Shown: positions 16,067-23,949 of the stretch, piece after piece
How positions within the stretch are numbered: the first letter of the stretch is position 1
How the letters are laid out: every line of letters starts with the position of its first letter
DNA from: Rhodocyclales bacterium
GTDB lineage: Bacteria > Pseudomonadota > Gammaproteobacteria > Burkholderiales > Rhodocyclaceae
Direction of reading: 5' to 3'
NCBI GenBank assembly: GCA_016214145.1
Contig: JACRPA010000002.1
Coordinates: 124,001-188,000 of the forward strand
Length of the DNA stretch: 64,000 nucleotides
Notes under the pieces: generated by a model
Seen by the model: only the letters and a program-made list of their open reading frames with translations
Database searches by the model: none
What the model was told of the DNA's origin: nothing
Made by a program: the position numbers and the translations under genes

Positions 16067-16963
16067 ATGTTCAAGCTGCTTTGGAACAACCCCAGCCCGC
16101 CCAAGGGCCGCGAAGAAGCCGCGGACATGGTGCTGGACGGCGACCGGATGAAAATGCTCGGCGAGCACTTTCCGATCGGCAAGAAGGTGCGCTACTTTCC
16201 GGAATACCAGCGGGACATCGTTTTCCACACCATCATCATCGCCTGGCGGGTGAACGACCATTACATCTACTCGCGCGAGGCGATCCGGCGGGACGAGGAT
16301 GGCCTGCCCGAATCCTTCCTGGTCGGCGAACGGAAGACCCGGCTGGCGCTGGACAAGGTCAGGCGGCTGCAATTGATGGTGCCCGACACGACCGACATGG
16401 AAAGAACGCTGGACTACATCCGCCGGGCCAACCTGGGCCGCAACGGCCAGTTCGTCCGCGGCAACGCCATCACGCTGATCGCCGACACCTGCCGCAACGG
16501 CATTCCCAGCGTCGACACGCAGGTCGACAGCCGCCTGCGCATGAAGGACGGTCCCTATACGGACAACCAGATGATCCTGCTGCGGCCGGACCTCGACACG
16601 CTGAAGATCGCCGACCAGCGGCAGAAGGCGCGCGTGCAAAGCCGCGTCCCGGTGAACCTCTACCTGAAGGAGGATGCGCCGCCCGTCGGCTGCATCCTCG
16701 GCGACTTCTCCGACGTGTCGCTGCGCCTGAAGGCCGCGCCCGGCCAGGCCATGCCGCCGCTGAAGGTGAACGACAAGGTGGTCGTCGTCATCAACCTCGG
16801 CGATGCCGCGAGCACCTACCGCATCAAGGGCAGCGTGTTCCGCGCGGCGGCGGACGCCTGCGTGATCAAGCTGAAGCAGCTCTACAAGGACGGCGATTTC
16901 TCCGCCATCAAGACGATGGACGTCCTGGAGATCAAGACGGGGCTGCTCAACCTGCGCTTTTGA
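16067..16963 (+). CDS. PilZ-like domain protein
   Basis: 298 residues, soluble. The C-terminal third contains RVQSR (189-193) and, 20 residues on, DFSDVSLRL (213-221). These match the RxxxR and D/N-x-S-x-x-G signatures of the c-di-GMP-binding PilZ fold, with Leu in place of the final Gly. The N-terminal 170 residues (FPIGKKVRYFPEYQRDIVFH) form a second domain like the YcgR/PilZN-type partner. A signalling role is likely. Whether it still binds c-di-GMP is uncertain because of the substitution. Confidence 0.65.
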   Translation: MFKLLWNNPSPPKGREEAADMVLDGDRMKMLGEHFPIGKKVRYFPEYQRDIVFHTIIIAWRVNDHYIYSREAIRRDEDGLPESFLVGERKTRLALDKVRRLQLMVPDTTDMERTLDYIRRANLGRNGQFVRGNAITLIADTCRNGIPSVDTQVDSRLRMKDGPYTDNQMILLRPDLDTLKIADQRQKARVQSRVPVNLYLKEDAPPVGCILGDFSDVSLRLKAAPGQAMPPLKVNDKVVVVINLGDAASTYRIKGSVFRAAADACVIKLKQLYKDGDFSAIKTMDVLEIKTGLLNLRF

Positions 16964-17133
16964 AACGGGCTGAAAGCCAACAGGGGCGCGGCTTTCCGGG
17001 CATCGACCGGATTCAAGCCCGATGTACTATGCCGTTCGATTGACTTCGAGCCTTGCCGCCTTACAATCTCCATGATCGGGTTACCACGGCAAGCCGTGGC
17101 ATGCCGATCATTTCCCACACAGCACAGGCCGTC

Positions 17134-17617
17134 ATGTCCCAGTTTGCTGTCAAATGGGTATTCAAGCTGGACGCAGACTACGTCTACAACCTCCGCCAGC
17201 ATCTCCCGGCGGATTGGAATGCGGGCGTGGCATTCCTGGACAGCAAGGGCCACAGGCGGCTGGAGATTCATCCAGACGGCGATGCCAGGGTGCTGGCCGG
17301 CTATGCGTGGGACGGATGCACGCCGAAATTCTCGGTTTTCGACATCGTGATCGGAACGCCGGACGGCGTTCCCAACGAAACGACCGGCAAGCCGAAGGCC
17401 TAACGCATCGCTCCTGCACGATGTCCTGTACCAGTTCCTGGATGCCCAACTGCCTCTCAAGCGGGCACAAGCCGATCTGGTGTTTCTTGAGATACTGACG
17501 AGGGATTCCTTCGCGCCGCGATGGGTTTATTACAAGGCGGTGCGGTGGTTCGGCTGGCTGTTCCGGTATTTCACCCGCTGGAAGAGAAGTTACGCTGGAA
17601 CGCGTGTTCCGCTCTAG
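17134..17617 (+). pseudogene. Frameshifted DUF1353-like gene
   Basis: Frame 1 from the ATG at 17134 encodes VRVLAGY-like text ending AGYAWDGCTPKFSVFDIVIG ... ETTGKPKA and stops at 17403. A second frame continues seamlessly from 17405: ASLLHDVLYQFLDAQLPLKR, AQADLVFLEIL, WVYYKAVRWFGWLFRYF, stop at 17617. Together they give the DUF1353-like pattern of WDG, HD-x-LYQ, R-AD-F and YYKAVR-FG. A one-step frame change at about 17396-17404 separates them. It is either a real pseudogene or a sequencing error. Confidence 0.7.
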
Positions 17618-17656
17618 AGACAGCGAGCGATCATTATTCAATTTTGGGGGCAGGCA

Positions 17657-18001
17657 ATGCAAGAATGCCTTGGTCGGCAGCAAGTCGGCAAAATCAAATC
17701 GCCGGATAAGGCATGCCTGACACGTGTGATCGCCATTGCAATTGTGGCGAGTGTTTGCAGTTCGGGCTTTGTGCAGGCGCAGTCAGGCAAACTTGGCGCG
17801 TACTCCGGCACAATCAATGTGTCGGGAACGGAGATCAATCCCCGGGTTAGTTATCGCGCCAGCGTCAAGGTAAGCCTGCCAGTCACCCAACGCGAAAGGT
17901 ACCTTTGGCTGCTCCAATATGCCGGAAAGCCTGTCGGCACAGGCTATCCGGATGGTATATTGCTTGGACTTGTGGCTGGTGTCGTGAGACTAAACGCATG
18001 A
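17657..18001 (+). CDS. Small secreted protein, unrecognised; probable first cassette
   Basis: 114 residues. A hydrophobic segment (CLTRVIAIAIVASVCSSGFV) ending in QAQS looks like a signal peptide preceded by a long charged N-terminus. The mature part is short (about 70 residues) with strand-like SGTINVSGTEINPRVSYRAS. It may be a truncated member of a larger family. The stop codon lies inside the possible attC at 17989-18119, which would make this the first visible cassette gene. A GGGGGCAGG stretch precedes the ATG. Confidence 0.5.
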   Translation: MQECLGRQQVGKIKSPDKACLTRVIAIAIVASVCSSGFVQAQSGKLGAYSGTINVSGTEINPRVSYRASVKVSLPVTQRERYLWLLQYAGKPVGTGYPDGILLGLVAGVVRLNA

Positions 18002-18119
18002 CTGAAAAGCGCCTAGATATGGATACTTCGTGGTTGCCATATATAGACACTTGTATCTATATATGGATGCTTGTATCCACTAATGGCAACCTATTGATGA
18101 CGTCTACTTCACGTTAGAG
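17989..18119 (+). repeat. Possible long attC-like site 0
   Basis: ACTAAAC at 17989 and GTTAGAG at 18113 bound a 131-base region with nested inverted repeats: CCATATATAGA/TCTATATATGG around CACTTGTA, and GGTTGCCAT/ATGGCAACC outside it. The 5' core deviates from consensus at one base. The long stem resembles attC sites with a large variable terminal structure. Confidence 0.5.
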
Positions 18120-18122
18120 CGC

Positions 18123-18515
18123 ATGAACACACCCCTGCATCCGCAAGCTTCACGCATACTGGTCGCAACTCGTCTAGTTGTTGCGGCTTGGCTCGCGCTG
18201 GTTCTGCTTGTGATGCAAATCACCCTTTCGCTTTTTCTTACCCCTTCAGAGTCGTGGCTCCTTCATCGCAACGTTTTCGCAGCACTGCTTTCTGTGCTCA
18301 TCGTTACTTCTATTGGCTATCTCGTTGCGGCCTCAACCATTAAATGCACCAACTGCGGTTGTCGCCTACTATTCGAGCGTCCCGGCCCTACCCCCCCCAA
18401 CTCACGTCGGGTCTGGTTCATGGATCGGTGGTCTACCGCTGTCATCGATGTTGTTCGTTTTGGCCATTGCACATGCATGTACTGCGGCTCACACATCTGG
18501 GCGCGTCAGTCTTGA
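18123..18515 (+). CDS. Cassette protein: two membrane helices and a Cys-rich tail
   Basis: 130 residues starting four bases after the GTTAGAG core. Two transmembrane helices (LVVAAWLALVLLVMQITLSLF and VFAALLSVLIVTSIGYLVAA) precede a tail with two Cys pairs, CTNCGCRLLF and CTCMYCGSHIW, about 45 residues apart, likely one zinc site. No family recognised. Typical of integron cassettes, which often encode small membrane proteins of unknown use. Confidence 0.7.
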   Translation: MNTPLHPQASRILVATRLVVAAWLALVLLVMQITLSLFLTPSESWLLHRNVFAALLSVLIVTSIGYLVAASTIKCTNCGCRLLFERPGPTPPNSRRVWFMDRWSTAVIDVVRFGHCTCMYCGSHIWARQS

Positions 18516-18525
18516 AACCAGTGCG

Positions 18526-18624
18526 CTCTAACATTCCGCTCGAGAGGGACCGCCGGCAAGCAGGGCTTGCCGGTACCCTCCGCGGCTTCGCCGCTCCGGC
18601 GGCCCCTCAGCTACAACGTTGGGG
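18526..18624 (+). repeat. attC site 1
   Basis: CTCTAAC core, then GAGAGGGACCGCCGGCAAGC and its imperfect complement GCTTGCCGGTACCCTC, a second small hairpin GCGGCTTCGCCGC, and GTTGGGG core. The internal arms are nearly identical to attC 6 at 21385. Confidence 0.8.
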
Positions 18625-18629
18625 GTCAC

Positions 18630-19052
18630 ATGCCTGACCACACTTGGGTTTGTTCTGCCTGCCGAAAGAGCAACCCTCCCTACACAGAAGCTTGTCGGGA
18701 GTGTGGATTTATGCCCAATCCAATTGTTCCACTTGTTGTGCATGGCGAACAGAAGCCAAACGTTGAACCACGTCCGCTTCATCTCTTTCCCGCCATACTG
18801 GTTGGCGCTATTTCTATTGCAATCGCGTTGCTATTAGATTCAGGACTTTCGAGTAGACCAAGCAGCCCCGTTGCTGAATCGGTGTGGGTCTTTTATGCTC
18901 TCCTTTGGCTGGTTGTAAATGGGTTCTTTGGGGGCATTCACAACGCACCTGCAGGGTCGTTTTTACCAAGCTTGATAATCACAGTCATTGTGCAAAACCT
19001 CTTAATTTTGAGCTTCTGTCAATGGATAGTGCGCAAGTGGAAAGAACGCTGA
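18630..19052 (+). CDS. Cassette protein: zinc ribbon plus membrane helices
   Basis: 140 residues; the ATG at 18630 lies five bases after attC 1. The N-terminus HTWVCSACRKSNPPYTEACR followed by ECGF is a C-x2-C/C-x2-C zinc ribbon. Three hydrophobic segments follow (AILVGAISIAIALLLDSG, VWVFYALLWLVVNGFFGG, LIITVIVQNLLILSFCQWIV). Ranbp2-type or double zinc ribbons tethered to membranes are common, but the function of this one is unknown. Confidence 0.72.
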   Translation: MPDHTWVCSACRKSNPPYTEACRECGFMPNPIVPLVVHGEQKPNVEPRPLHLFPAILVGAISIAIALLLDSGLSSRPSSPVAESVWVFYALLWLVVNGFFGGIHNAPAGSFLPSLIITVIVQNLLILSFCQWIVRKWKER

Positions 19053-19053
19053 C

Positions 19054-19141
19054 CCCCAACCCTGCGGTCGACCTCGTTCGCTTCGCTCTCTGGACGCTGC
19101 GCGATGAAGCCGCGCAGCGCCGGTCACCTTGAACGTTGGGC
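19054..19141 (+). repeat. attC site 2
   Basis: CCCCAAC at 19054-19060 and GTTGGGC at 19135-19141 enclose an 88-base imperfect palindrome with the hairpin GCTGCGCGATGAAGCCGCGC. Its sequence differs from the other sites, as attC sites usually do. Confidence 0.82.
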
Positions 19142-19147
19142 CTCTCA

Positions 19148-19582
19148 ATGACGAGACTCGCTCTATTCGTTGTGCTATGCGTGCTTTCTGTCCAAGCACA
19201 TTCCACAACAGACGTTTTGCTTGATCCGCCTATCTTTGGCCATTGCGCAACACACAAAGAGTTGTGCGCCGTGCAGTGCAAGGGTGGTGGCAGCATATTT
19301 GGCCCGGGGCCCTGCTTAACCGAGCAGTACGCAGTAGCCGAGCAAGTGCTAAATGAGTCCTACAAACGTCTTGTAGAGCTTTCGCGTACTTTCGATGAAG
19401 ACCTGCCGCAAAAACTGGTTCAAGCTCAACGGGCCTGGCTTAAGTTCCGAAAGTTCAACTGCGAGTATCACCACGGGAAGACTCTTACAAATGATAGCTT
19501 CGACTACGGTGATTGCATGCTCCGTATCACAAGGCAACGAGCGCTAGAGCTTAAAAAGCTGGTGAAGGAGCTTGAACGTTGA
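19148..19582 (+). CDS. Cassette protein: LprI/DUF1311-like periplasmic protein
   Basis: 144 residues; the ATG at 19148 is six bases after attC 2. A signal peptide (MTRLALFVVLCVLSVQAHS) precedes a Cys-rich segment (CATHKELCAVQC) and then the DUF1311/LprI repeat: YAVAEQVLNESYKRLVEL, QKLVQAQRAWLKFRKFNCEY and YGDCMLRITRQRALELKKLV. Proteins of this type include lysozyme inhibitors. Whether this one inhibits lysozyme is not shown. Confidence 0.8.
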   Translation: MTRLALFVVLCVLSVQAHSTTDVLLDPPIFGHCATHKELCAVQCKGGGSIFGPGPCLTEQYAVAEQVLNESYKRLVELSRTFDEDLPQKLVQAQRAWLKFRKFNCEYHHGKTLTNDSFDYGDCMLRITRQRALELKKLVKELER

Positions 19583-19589
19583 AATCGAT

Positions 19590-19685
19590 GCCCAACCCGC
19601 CGGTCGAGGGGAGCGCCCGCAAGCGGGGCTTGCGGGTTCCCTCCGCGCTGCGCGCTCCGGCGCCCCCTCACCTAGCACGTTGGGC
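19590..19685 (+). repeat. attC site 3
   Basis: Canonical GCCCAAC (19590-19596) and GTTGGGC (19679-19685) cores, fully complementary, with arms CGCCCGCAAGCGGGGCTTGC. It begins 8 bases past the LprI-like gene. Confidence 0.9.
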
Positions 19686-20019
19686 CCCTTGAGAGCATGG
19701 CGAACCTTTCCGTCCTCGCGCTTGGCTCAGGTCGTTCTGGTGCTTCTGCGTCGGCCGTGCCTTCGGGTTCCGCTCGGTTGCTTCGCTCACTGTCTGCGCG
19801 GGCTCCGATGGTGCCTGTTCCTCGCCGTCGCACTTTGCGAACGTCATTGCCGGCGTTTGGCGTGGTCAAGTACCGTAACCGCTTCTTCGCATCCAACGGA
19901 ATGTTGAAGGTGAGCCCCAAGGCAGTTTGTCCTGGTGCCGCGCCTGAGGGCGCGGAGGTATCGCGGCCGGTCGCGCTTCGTGCTTTGCTTTGCGTCGGTG
20001 TTGGGTGCTGCCGTCAGTG
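19686..20019. other. Cassette body without a convincing gene
   Basis: About 330 bases between attC 3 and attC 4. The plus strand has an open frame starting ATG at 19697, but its product is low-complexity (Ser/Ala/Arg/Pro) and runs through attC 4. An antisense frame at 19672-19920 is equally unconvincing. The body contains short T/C-rich words. It may be a non-coding cassette or carry an antisense RNA. Nothing firmer is seen. Confidence 0.55.
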
Positions 20020-20085
20020 GCCCAACCCGGCAGTCGAGCGGACCTGCGCGAAAAGCCGCGCAGGCCGCTCACTTCTACGTTGAAG
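20020..20085 (+). repeat. attC site 4 (compact)
   Basis: GCCCAAC at 20020 and a GTTGAAG core at 20079 enclose 66 bases with CCTGCGCGAAAAGCCGCGCAGG as a tight hairpin. The 3' core is less canonical than the rest. Confidence 0.7.
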
Positions 20086-20259
20086 CTGTAGAAAAACTCA
20101 AACCGAGAAAAATCAGATGGGCACTCAAGAAAGCCGACCCCATAAAACGGCCCATAAGCGACGATCAGATGCTCAGGAGGGGTTGAGTGACTCCCGTAAA
20201 TCGTACTCAACGACCCCTCAGGTAGTTTTCCTACACCCTCGTTATTCTCTAGGGTAACG

Positions 20260-20868
20260 ATGAAAGACTTACTCAACCGGCTGAGCACTGAATTCGACGA
20301 CGTCGATGGCTGGATACGAATCGTCGATGCCGATTGGGTTGCCGACGACTTGAGGCTAAACGTGTCAATCAAATTTGGCGATGAGTTAGAACCCGAGTTG
20401 TGGGAGGTGGAATGTGGGGGCGTTGTTGAGGAGCGCTTATCGTCTGATGGCGCGGAAGCACTTACTCTGAAGCCTGATTCGCCGTTGCTGATGCCCTATA
20501 CCGAGCCAGAGGTCGACTTGATGTTTTCTGAGAATACTCTCACTCCTGAGTTTCTTTTGGGAGCGGTGTTCTCGTGCTGCGTTGAAACTATGGGAAAGCC
20601 TGAATACATTTCCAAGTTTCTCAATCTTAGACCAACGGTTCATGGCATCGCCAGATCGGGTTACGGTTTGCTTGGCCGCTTCCCCGAGCCGGTCGCGAAA
20701 GCGATTCTCAGCTCTCTTGGTACGCAGCCCATCAAATTGAAAGCTCTTCCGCGCGGAGTACCAAAACGATGGACAGGATCGGAGTTTGTGAGTTATCCAA
20801 AGTTGAACGCGCTCGTAATCGGAGAGTCATACGTCATTGCGGAGAGTTTCAGTGCAATTCGCGCATAA
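20260..20868 (+). CDS. Cassette hypothetical protein
   Basis: 202 residues, soluble, acidic (DDVDGWIRIVDADWVADDLR, EPEVDLMFSENTLTPEFLLG). It is clearly coding in codon pattern and lower in GC than the flanking chromosome. The 174 bases between attC 4 and its ATG are unusually long for a cassette leader and hold no other gene. No family recognised. Its stop is followed after 6 bases by attC 5. Confidence 0.7.
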   Translation: MKDLLNRLSTEFDDVDGWIRIVDADWVADDLRLNVSIKFGDELEPELWEVECGGVVEERLSSDGAEALTLKPDSPLLMPYTEPEVDLMFSENTLTPEFLLGAVFSCCVETMGKPEYISKFLNLRPTVHGIARSGYGLLGRFPEPVAKAILSSLGTQPIKLKALPRGVPKRWTGSEFVSYPKLNALVIGESYVIAESFSAIRA

Positions 20869-20874
20869 CCACGC

Positions 20875-20949
20875 GCTCAACACGTACGGTCTTGGTCAAT
20901 GCGCCTATGGCGCGTCGCCCAATCCAGCCGGTTAGCGTGAGCGTTGGGC
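20875..20949 (+). repeat. attC site 5
   Basis: GCTCAAC (20875-20881, matching RYYYAAC) and GTTGGGC (20943-20949) with the central GCGCCTATGGCGC hairpin, 75 bases. Confidence 0.82.
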
Positions 20950-20955
20950 GTCACC

Positions 20956-21378
20956 ATGCTGACGATTGAATTTGAGCTAGCACGCGAGTCCAATTGCGAG
21001 TGCTGTGGGGGCTGCACAACTGCCCTCACTCGTTTCGTTTATCGTGATGGCGATGCTCATGCCGTCTACTACGCGCACTTCTCGAACAACCATCCAGAAC
21101 GTGTTGTTGTTGCCACAATAAGCCTAGGCGAGTGGGGTGAAGGTGCAACCCCGGAGCAGCGCGTTGCATTCACGCTTGAAATTCGCTCCAACGAAAACGA
21201 ATATCAGGTGGGTCTAATCGACGCAGCGGAATCCCCTTGGCGTGATGTCAAGCTGATTGGCCGAACGCTCGACCGAAGCGAGGCACTTGTACATCCTTTG
21301 GTCGACGAGGCATTTCACATCACCGATCACATAGTCGCTGAGGATCGACCGATCTATGAATACCTCAATGCACAATGA
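20956..21378 (+). CDS. Cassette hypothetical protein, Cys-rich N-terminus
   Basis: 140 residues; the ATG at 20956 is six bases after attC 5. The N-terminus has SNCECCGGCTTALTRFVYRD, with four cysteines in seven residues, followed by AVYYAHFSNNHPERVVVATI and TPEQRVAFTLEIRSNENEYQ. The rest is a mixed alpha/beta domain. The Cys cluster could bind a metal. I recall similar hypothetical proteins in other cassette arrays, but no function. Confidence 0.7.
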   Translation: MLTIEFELARESNCECCGGCTTALTRFVYRDGDAHAVYYAHFSNNHPERVVVATISLGEWGEGATPEQRVAFTLEIRSNENEYQVGLIDAAESPWRDVKLIGRTLDRSEALVHPLVDEAFHITDHIVAEDRPIYEYLNAQ

Positions 21379-21384
21379 AGCGAT

Positions 21385-21479
21385 GCCCAACCCGCCGGTC
21401 GAGAGGGACCGCCGGCAAGCAGGGCTTGCCGGTTCCCTCCGCGGCTTCGGGACGGGGAAGTCCCTTTCATTCGTTAGAC
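21385..21479 (+). repeat. attC site 6
   Basis: GCCCAAC (21385-21391) and GTTAGAC (21473-21479), with GAGAGGGACCGCCGGCAAGC shared with attC 1. The terminal hairpin reads GGGACGGGGAAGTCCC. Confidence 0.88.
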
Positions 21480-21487
21480 CTCTCAAC

Positions 21488-21907
21488 ATGCGTCATTACT
21501 TTTTCGTCATAATCACTGCAGCTATCGCATGCTCCGCGAAGGCCGAATCCACTCTCTACTCGGTTAGCTCAAAGTCTCAAGGCGCGCCTTTTGACCTTGT
21601 CGTGACCGAAATAAATCGAGAGCCGAATAAGTCCTACCTCTCAGTGCCTGGGTTTCACAATCGCACAGCTCCAGGGGCTCGTTGGCTTATGTGCGCCTAT
21701 ACCGATCTGGCCGTCAAACGTGGCTTCTCGCATTGGTTTGTTTCCTATCCACCGGCCAATTCTGAAGTTCTTGTCGTCGGCCTGACCAATTCTCCCCGCG
21801 CATCGGCCATAGAAGTCCTGGGGAAGGATTACAGTGCCGAACACACTCTAGGTAACGAGCCTATGCCAGTAGAGAAGCTATTTCCCATGTGCGGTATGCG
21901 TCGCTAA
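21488..21907 (+). CDS. Cassette protein: small secreted protein
   Basis: 139 residues; the ATG at 21488 is eight bases after attC 6. A signal peptide MRHYFFVIITAAIACSAKA (cleavage before ES) leads a mature domain of about 120 residues with two Cys (MCAYTDLAVKRGF and FPMCGMRR), a possible disulfide. No family recognised. No full attC follows. Only a degenerate CAACGTTGTAC is seen at about 21929, so the array seems to end here. Confidence 0.7.
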   Translation: MRHYFFVIITAAIACSAKAESTLYSVSSKSQGAPFDLVVTEINREPNKSYLSVPGFHNRTAPGARWLMCAYTDLAVKRGFSHWFVSYPPANSEVLVVGLTNSPRASAIEVLGKDYSAEHTLGNEPMPVEKLFPMCGMRR

Positions 21908-22100
21908 ACAGGAAGCCGAGACGTAGTTTCAACGTTGTACCTCAGAAGGACGGTGCACTTTGGATGTGATTTGCGGAACAAAGGGGATCAGCATCAATTT
22001 GATATTTATTGAGATAAGTAAACGATGCTGATTTATTTAGGTGCTGCCTACATGGAATTATGAATTCGCAAGTTATTACTTCGACCACATCGCCTTCACC

Positions 22101-22403
22101 ATGAAGAAACTCATCGTCTTCGCAATTTTTGTCTTTGTCGGTTGGCAGGGATATGCGAGATACCATGGTCAAATTTCGGCCTTGATCGACAGCCGGGAGA
22201 ACTCGCAAGTCAGCGAGCCTGCGCGCTCTCCCGGCACGGGAATTGGACGTGGCACGTCGAACTCGTTCAAGTGTGACGGCCGGATCTATTGCTCGCAGAT
22301 GACGTCCTGCGAAGAGGCGACTTTCTTTTTGAGGAATTGCCCCGGCGTCAAGATGGACGGAAACAACGATGGCGTTCCGTGTGAAAAGCAATGGTGCAAG
22401 TAG
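22101..22403 (+). CDS. Excalibur calcium-binding domain protein
   Basis: 100 residues from the ATG at 22101. An N-terminal membrane helix (KKLIVFAIFVFVGWQGYARY) anchors or exports it. The C-terminal half, FKCDGRIYCSQMTSCEEATF then RNCPGVKMDGNNDGVPCEKQ, is the Excalibur domain with its DxDxDGxxCE calcium loop and six cysteines. The domain is often attached to nucleases or cell-wall proteins. Here it stands alone. The roughly 190 bases upstream are AT-rich and hold no gene. Confidence 0.88.
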   Translation: MKKLIVFAIFVFVGWQGYARYHGQISALIDSRENSQVSEPARSPGTGIGRGTSNSFKCDGRIYCSQMTSCEEATFFLRNCPGVKMDGNNDGVPCEKQWCK

Positions 22404-22421
22404 TGTTGTCGGACGTGAATC

Positions 22422-23063
22422 ATGAGAACGAGTGAGCATCGCACCCAAACCCTCATCGCAACGGCAGTCGCTCTCGTGGGCCTGCTTGCCTTCTCCGGCA
22501 TTCAGCCCTACGACCGCACGACTTGGGCGCTGGAAGTATTCCCTATCGTGCTGGCCTTGCCGGTCATGGTGTTCACGTATCGCCGCTTCCCCCTGACGAC
22601 GCTGCTGTACGTCTGCATCTTCCTGCATGCGCTGGTGCTCATGACGGGCGGGGCGTATACGTATGCGCGCGTGCCGCTCGGCTTCCAGATCCAGGACCTG
22701 CTGCAACTCGGCCGCAATCCCTACGACAAGATCGGCCATTTCTTCCAGGGCTTCGTGCCGGCGCTGGTGGCGCGGGAGATCCTCATCCGCGGCGGCTACG
22801 TGCAGGGGCGGCGCATGCTGGCCTTCATCGTGATTTGCATCGTGCTGGCGATCAGCGCCTCGTACGAACTGATCGAGTGGGGCGCCGCCGTCGCGCTGGG
22901 GCAGGGGGCGGATGAGTTCCTCGGCACGCAAGGCGATCCGTGGGACACGCAGTCGGACATGCTGCTCGCGCTGATCGGCTCCGTCTCGGCGCTGCTGCTG
23001 TTTTCGCGCTGGCACGATCGCCAGATCGCCGGCATTCTCCGGCAGGGTTCAGTGCATCAGTAG
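22422..23063 (+). CDS. DUF2238 (YjdF-like) integral membrane protein
   Basis: 213 residues with about six transmembrane helices. The conserved DUF2238 features are present: GGAYTYARVPLGFQIQDLLQ, RNPYDKIGHFFQGFVPALVA, the SYELIEWGAAVALGQGADEF motif and LGTQGDPWDTQSDMLLALIG. The His/Glu/Asp residues within membranes suggest a metal site, but the family function is unknown. It converges with and overlaps by seven bases the end of the opposing reductase gene. Confidence 0.88.
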   Translation: MRTSEHRTQTLIATAVALVGLLAFSGIQPYDRTTWALEVFPIVLALPVMVFTYRRFPLTTLLYVCIFLHALVLMTGGAYTYARVPLGFQIQDLLQLGRNPYDKIGHFFQGFVPALVAREILIRGGYVQGRRMLAFIVICIVLAISASYELIEWGAAVALGQGADEFLGTQGDPWDTQSDMLLALIGSVSALLLFSRWHDRQIAGILRQGSVHQ

Positions 23064-23908
23064 AGAACCTCGCTCCAGCGCCCGCCGGAGACCAGTTCCT
23101 TTTTCCTGCGCGCCCATTCCGCCTGGCCGGCAAGCCCCTCCAGCGTTTTCTCGACCTGGGCCAGCATCGTTTCCATGCCGGCGACGAAGATGTGGGTGTC
23201 GGGTTTCTGCAGCATCTCCCACACTTCCGCGGCGTTGCGCTCGATCGCCTTGTCCAGCGCGATCGGGGCATCGAAGTGCGGTTTCGGGCTGACGGCCTGG
23301 AAGGCCTTGAAGGTCTTCTCGTCGAAGTAGTTGGCGAGATCGTTGTTCTGCTCGTTCATGTACAGCATCTCCAGGCCGGTGCGCGCGCCGTAGAAGAGCC
23401 GCACCTTGCCTTCCCAGCCGCCCAGGTTTTCGTAGAGGTGGCGGATGAACGCGCGGAAGGGGGCGATGCCGGTGCCCATGCCGATCATGAGGAGGTCGGC
23501 CGAGCGGTTCTCCGGCACGGGAAACGCCAGGCCGAAGGGGCCGGCGAAGGCGATGCGCTCGCCCGGCTTCAGGTCGCACAGGTAGTTGGAGGCGACGCCC
23601 TGGTACTGCTCGCCGTTGTATTCGTCGACGTAGAAGCAGCGCCGCACGCACAGGGTGAATTCCGTGCCCTCGTCGGTTTCCCGGTCCGGATCGGCGATCG
23701 TGTAGAGGCGCACATGGAACCTGTTGCCGTACTGTCCCGGCGCCATGACACGGATGCTTTGCCCCGTCCGGCATGCGAACGTCCGGTCGCCCGTGCGGAA
23801 CACCAGATGCCTGACTTCCTCGCGCGAGGACGCGGGGGTGATCCGCTCGGAGCGGACCAGCGTGGCGGAATACAGTTCTGGCTGCTGCGATTCTGGACTG
23901 GCGGACAT
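23057..23908 (-). CDS. Ferredoxin-NADP reductase-like flavoprotein (BoxA C-terminal type)
   Basis: 283 residues. It has the FNR pattern: RLYTIADPDRETDEGTEFTL (FAD), GVASNYLCDLKPGERIAFAG, LLMIGMGTGIAPFRAFIRHL (NADP), and ends HIFVAGMETMLAQVEKTLEG ... WSEVLY with the C-terminal aromatic. It resembles the reductase half of the benzoyl-CoA epoxidase component BoxA, but the ferredoxin domain is missing. It could pass electrons from NADPH to a ferredoxin or an oxygenase. The partner is not in this neighbourhood. Confidence 0.85.
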   Translation of the reverse strand: MSASPESQQPELYSATLVRSERITPASSREEVRHLVFRTGDRTFACRTGQSIRVMAPGQYGNRFHVRLYTIADPDRETDEGTEFTLCVRRCFYVDEYNGEQYQGVASNYLCDLKPGERIAFAGPFGLAFPVPENRSADLLMIGMGTGIAPFRAFIRHLYENLGGWEGKVRLFYGARTGLEMLYMNEQNNDLANYFDEKTFKAFQAVSPKPHFDAPIALDKAIERNAAEVWEMLQKPDTHIFVAGMETMLAQVEKTLEGLAGQAEWARRKKELVSGGRWSEVLY

Positions 23909-23949
23909 GGGGCTATCCTCGGGAAAATGGTTGGCAACGACTGCGGAAA

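Larger units (their letters stand above)
17989..21907 (+). mobile_element. Integron gene-cassette array without integrase in the window (CALIN-like)
   Basis: Small plus-strand genes alternate with imperfect palindromes bounded by RYYYAAC (mostly GCCCAAC) and GTTRRRY (mostly GTTGGGC). Each start codon follows a GTT core by roughly 5-10 bases in most cassettes, and each stop is close to the next RYYYAAC. That is the architecture of integron cassettes joined head to tail. The unrelated gene contents and lower GC of the open frames fit. No tyrosine recombinase of the IntI type is encoded in the window. An integrase could lie elsewhere, or the array may be a cluster of attC sites lacking integrase. 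Confidence 0.85.

Noticed and set aside
19672-19920. Antisense gene in the fourth cassette
   Set aside because: It overlaps an attC core, is rich in charged low-complexity sequence and lacks a ribosome-binding site.
21902-21935. A seventh canonical attC after the last cassette gene
   Set aside because: Only about 30 bases separate the candidate cores, and both deviate from the RYYYAAC/GTTRRRY pattern.
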